From the IMG/VR virus record IMGVR_UViG_3300023301_000009, positions 1 to 61,770 of that record: a DNA stretch of 61,770 nucleotides; one strand, given 5' to 3'. A program made the position numbers and the translations under genes. Positions 59,607 through 61,770 of this stretch are shown here, piece by piece. Origin of the DNA: a virus. Numbering within the stretch: position 1 is the first letter of the stretch; every line of letters starts with the position of its first letter. The notes under the pieces were generated by a model that worked only from the letters and a program-made list of their open reading frames with translations, was not told the origin of the DNA and searched no databases.

Positions 59607-59918
59607 TTATACCTCAAATTTATATTCAACTTCGGTTAATTGACGGCTTGTGACTTTGCTGATGCTAACTTCGGTGTACATGCGCTCGTGCTTCTCGCTG
59701 AGATAACAGGTCAATTCATGCCACACGGCAAACACAACCTCCGCGCCAAACACGCCTTCCCTGCTGAAATCGTCGGTCCACCACTTCTGCAAAACTTCCT
59801 TGGCTTCTGCTATCCCAAGGATCTCCCCATTCTCAGGAAGTTCTTGACAAACAGCTTCAACCTCAAACGTGGCTACCGGATTAGAAAGCTGAACTAGGAC
59901 AACGACGGAAAATCTCAT
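59607..59918 (-). CDS. Hypothetical protein
   Basis: A 103-residue protein with beta strands VVVLVQLSNPVATFEVEAV and a helical middle with WWTDDF. Position directly after queE; function unknown. Confidence 0.55.
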   Translation of the reverse strand: MRFSVVVLVQLSNPVATFEVEAVCQELPENGEILGIAEAKEVLQKWWTDDFSREGVFGAEVVFAVWHELTCYLSEKHERMYTEVSISKVTSRQLTEVEYKFEV

Positions 59919-59919
59919 C

Positions 59920-60600
59920 TTAGTCTAGCCCCATCACTTTGTGCATCTGGACCGACACGCGCCATGCGGGATTTTTGCAGATGAATTCGTAACAGTCCGT
60001 ATAATGCTGTGCGAGATTTTCATCGTCAACCGGCTGGACGTACTTATGCTCAGCGAGATGTGCGAAATCTGTGGGGTTGAATAGGGGGAATAGCACCTTA
60101 ACCTCATCGTAGTGTTGGTACACCGGCTGGGAAGGAGGCTTGGGTGATACCGTTACCCAGTCAGGCCGACCCTCTTTCGGCATCTTGTTCGTGCCATTGG
60201 TTTCAATGGACGTGAAGAATCCTGCTGCCTTCAAAGCCTGTACCAATTCGGTATCAACTTGCAGCGTTGGCTCGCCCCCTGTCAGGACAATCATCATGCT
60301 TTCTTTGTTCTCCTCCCCAAAATGCGTATTCCATACCCGTGTTGCCTGCTCCGCGATCTCAGCAGAAGTTTTTTTGCCCCCCTGAGCCGTAATATCACGC
60401 ATGGTAAATTTCGTATCACATATAGCAGCGCAACCGCCTTTCTCTTTGGCGTTCATCCCGCGCGTGGCCTCGTAGCCAGACCATATATTACAGCCTGTGA
60501 ACCGGATAAACACCGCAGCTCTACCGGCGTGAACACCTTCGCCCTGAAGGGTTGCAAATAAATCTACGACTATATACCTCTTAGCTTTTTCTTTACTCAT
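59920..60600 (-). CDS. queE: 7-carboxy-7-deazaguanine synthase
   Basis: A 226-residue radical-SAM QueE: DLFATLQGEGVHAGRA, FIRFTGCNIW, then GGCAAICDTKF supplying the remaining cluster cysteines, GGEPTLQVD, SIETNGTNK, TVSPKPP and KYVQPVDDEN. It converts 6-carboxytetrahydropterin to 7-carboxy-7-deazaguanine. The cysteines are spaced C-x19-C-x3-C, not the common C-x3-C-x2-C or C-x14-C-x2-C. I start at the ATG with AAGGA 6 bases upstream, inside the queD stop. Confidence 0.93.
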   Translation of the reverse strand: MSKEKAKRYIVVDLFATLQGEGVHAGRAAVFIRFTGCNIWSGYEATRGMNAKEKGGCAAICDTKFTMRDITAQGGKKTSAEIAEQATRVWNTHFGEENKESMMIVLTGGEPTLQVDTELVQALKAAGFFTSIETNGTNKMPKEGRPDWVTVSPKPPSQPVYQHYDEVKVLFPLFNPTDFAHLAEHKYVQPVDDENLAQHYTDCYEFICKNPAWRVSVQMHKVMGLD

Positions 60601-61051
60601 CATCTGTCCTTGCCAGTTGTTCCGGCGTCCACTCAAAATAATCTGCGTAGCAATTCGGAGTTTCGTGAATCCTCACTCGCGTCACCAGCAGTTGCGTTTG
60701 CTCAAGCTGTAGCTTGGCTACTCCAAATAACTCCTTCGCGATATTCTCCGCAGTGGGGTTGCCACTCAGCATTCGGTAGTGCTTCCACTTGTTCCTCTTG
60801 CACAGCTCTATCAACTCTCGGTCTTCGGTGTTGAGTATCACGCCGTGGTCCCAGCACTCGTCAATCCAACCCCCGATCTTCTCCTTGAGAATACTGAAGT
60901 CTATGACACGCCCAAGGCTGTCCAGCCCACTCATGTCTTGTACAAAAATTTCCGCAGCATACCTGTGCCCGTGCAGATTTTTACACTTGCTCTCGTGGCG
61001 CATCACACGATGAGCAGCATCGAACTCGATTCTCCGCATGATCTCAAACAT
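60593..61051 (-). CDS. queD: 6-carboxy-5,6,7,8-tetrahydropterin synthase
   Basis: A 152-residue QueD: FDAAHRVMRHESKCKNLHGH provides the zinc His (14, 27, 29) and catalytic Cys 23, followed by VIDFSILKEKIGGWID, CWDHGVILNTEDREL, NPTAENIAKELF and VRIHETPNCYADY. It makes 6-carboxytetrahydropterin for QueE. Start ATG 61051 overlaps the SpoVS-like stop by eight bases; the open frame extends further but with no support. Confidence 0.93.
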   Translation of the reverse strand: MFEIMRRIEFDAAHRVMRHESKCKNLHGHRYAAEIFVQDMSGLDSLGRVIDFSILKEKIGGWIDECWDHGVILNTEDRELIELCKRNKWKHYRMLSGNPTAENIAKELFGVAKLQLEQTQLLVTRVRIHETPNCYADYFEWTPEQLARTDDE

Positions 61052-61343
61052 GGATACGCTCCCAGATCTCCTGCTCACTCTCAACGCGAAAGCGGAGGCC
61101 CGTTGTTTCCATACCTTGCACTTGCTCTTGGGTAAACTCAGGAATAAATACTAACTTTATCCCATTGTCTTCTCCCATACGTCGGGCGATAGCACACGCT
61201 TTTGTCATCTGATTTACTGCGCCTGCCCCAATGGCAACAATGGTTACTGTCTTTCCCTCTTGGAAATTCATAACTAGCGCTCCCGCTGCTCCGGGTGCGT
61301 GTGTGTCGCCTGCGACTTTAAGTTCTATGCTTTGTTTTGCCAT
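61044..61343 (-). CDS. SpoVS-like protein
   Basis: A 99-residue protein similar to stage V sporulation protein S (SpoVS/Alba-type fold): ELKVAGDTHAPGAAGALVMN, VAIGAGAVNQMTKACAIARR, KLVFIPEFTQEQVQG and TGLRFRVES. In bacteria SpoVS affects sporulation and development and may bind nucleic acid. Its presence at the head of a queuosine-type operon in a phage is unexplained; it could modulate host physiology or coat DNA. Confidence 0.88.
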   Translation of the reverse strand: MAKQSIELKVAGDTHAPGAAGALVMNFQEGKTVTIVAIGAGAVNQMTKACAIARRMGEDNGIKLVFIPEFTQEQVQGMETTGLRFRVESEQEIWERIHV

Positions 61344-61770
61344 CAGCTCATTTCTCGTTCTTTCTCGCGTCTCGAAATCTCGCGAGAGATTGCGTTGTAT
61401 TTCTTCTCGTATCCATCCAGCAGCGCGCCGATAATCTCAGCGTCATTCTTAATCTGCATTGCTTGGCGTTGCTTACTTCTCACAGCCCGATTCGCACCTG
61501 TAAGGTGCCTCTTGTCTGTAACATGCTTGTGCGAGTCGCTGGCGTAGCGCGCGTCAAACTCTTGGTCAGCCTCAAGCTGCGCTCGCCTTGCTGATGAACT
61601 AAACACCGCGAGCTGGAATCTGCAATAGGCAGCCAGCCCCGTCCAGTATGCAAGATGCTCGGATAGTGCATCACCACGTATATCACTTAGGTCGCTGGGG
61701 AATGCTAAATCTGTGGTTGGCTTGTTTGGGAAGGGTAACTTTTTGCCCTTGGCTAACTCCCTTGCTCGCT
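61343..61770 (-). CDS. Partial gene, C-terminal 141 residues, helical phage protein
   Basis: An open frame that enters from the right edge and stops at 61343. The first visible residues include PFPNKPTTDLAFPSDLSDIR and ALSEHLAYWTGLAAYCRFQL, followed by charged coiled-coil sequence (RRAQLEADQEFDARYASD, KKYNAISREISRREKER). Such proteins occur beside phage recombination genes, but I cannot name the family. Its stop overlaps the SpoVS-like start. Confidence 0.6.
   Translation of the reverse strand, partial: RARELAKGKKLPFPNKPTTDLAFPSDLSDIRGDALSEHLAYWTGLAAYCRFQLAVFSSSARRAQLEADQEFDARYASDSHKHVTDKRHLTGANRAVRSKQRQAMQIKNDAEIIGALLDGYEKKYNAISREISRREKEREMS

Noticed and set aside
51016-61770. Cellular chromosome segment with a queuosine operon
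   Set aside because: The same strand continues without break into terminase, portal, capsid and tail genes, with overlapping starts and shared leader modules; phage origin is clear.

Overview
The window is a 61.8-kb piece of a dsDNA tailed-phage genome with a contractile tail (myovirus morphology, Caudoviricetes). Evidence is a complete head-tail module: TerL, an SPP1/Mu-type portal, a MuF head protein, an N4-gp56-type capsid protein, tail sheath and tube, a tape measure, and a gp25/gpJ/gpI baseplate. Every gene I can support lies on the minus strand, so transcription runs from 61.8 kb towards 1. No rRNA, CRISPR array, integrase or insertion sequence was seen. The host cannot be named. Three near-consensus sigma70 promoters (TTGACA-N17-TATACT) and strong Shine-Dalgarno sites fit an ordinary bacterial host.

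Layout from right to left. (1) 61.8-51.0 kb is a tightly overlapping metabolic operon. It holds a SpoVS-like protein, QueD, QueE, FolE, a second degenerate QueD-like protein, a HExxH protein, a LicC-like nucleotidyltransferase, two GT-B glycosyltransferases flanking a TagF-like (CDP-glycerol) transferase, and a TGT-superfamily protein resembling DpdA, the phage DNA-guanine transglycosylase. Together they suggest that the phage makes a 7-deazaguanine base, inserts it into its own DNA, and may decorate it further with sugar or alcohol-phosphate groups. RusA- and CsrA-like genes follow. (2) 50.3-42.5 kb carries small, mostly unknown early-type genes, including a GHKL-ATPase/HExxH fusion. They are organised by repeated control modules: promoter, 5'-terminal hairpin, and a conserved small hairpin abutting the ribosome-binding site. 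Two leaders also carry tRNA T-arm-like elements. (3) 42.47-41.05 kb is a 1.4-kb stretch with no credible gene. It contains about 67-bp tandem repeats and a separate 50-bp-period direct repeat, and is a candidate replication origin or control hub. (4) 40.9-35.5 kb holds small accessory genes (zinc-ribbon proteins, Ea22-like proteins, a tiny membrane protein). (5) 35.4-22.5 kb is the packaging and head module, including an unusual 1255-residue fusion of a MuF head domain to a SNF2-type helicase. (6) 22.5-0 kb is tail and baseplate: sheath, tube, tail-assembly chaperone pair with a probable -1 frameshift, tape measure, LysM/hub/spike, gp25, gpJ, gpI, and fibre-type proteins.

The late module forms a self-consistent contractile virion. 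The main interest lies in the candidate DNA hypermodification cluster, the virion-associated helicase fusion, and the repeated RNA leader system of the early region.
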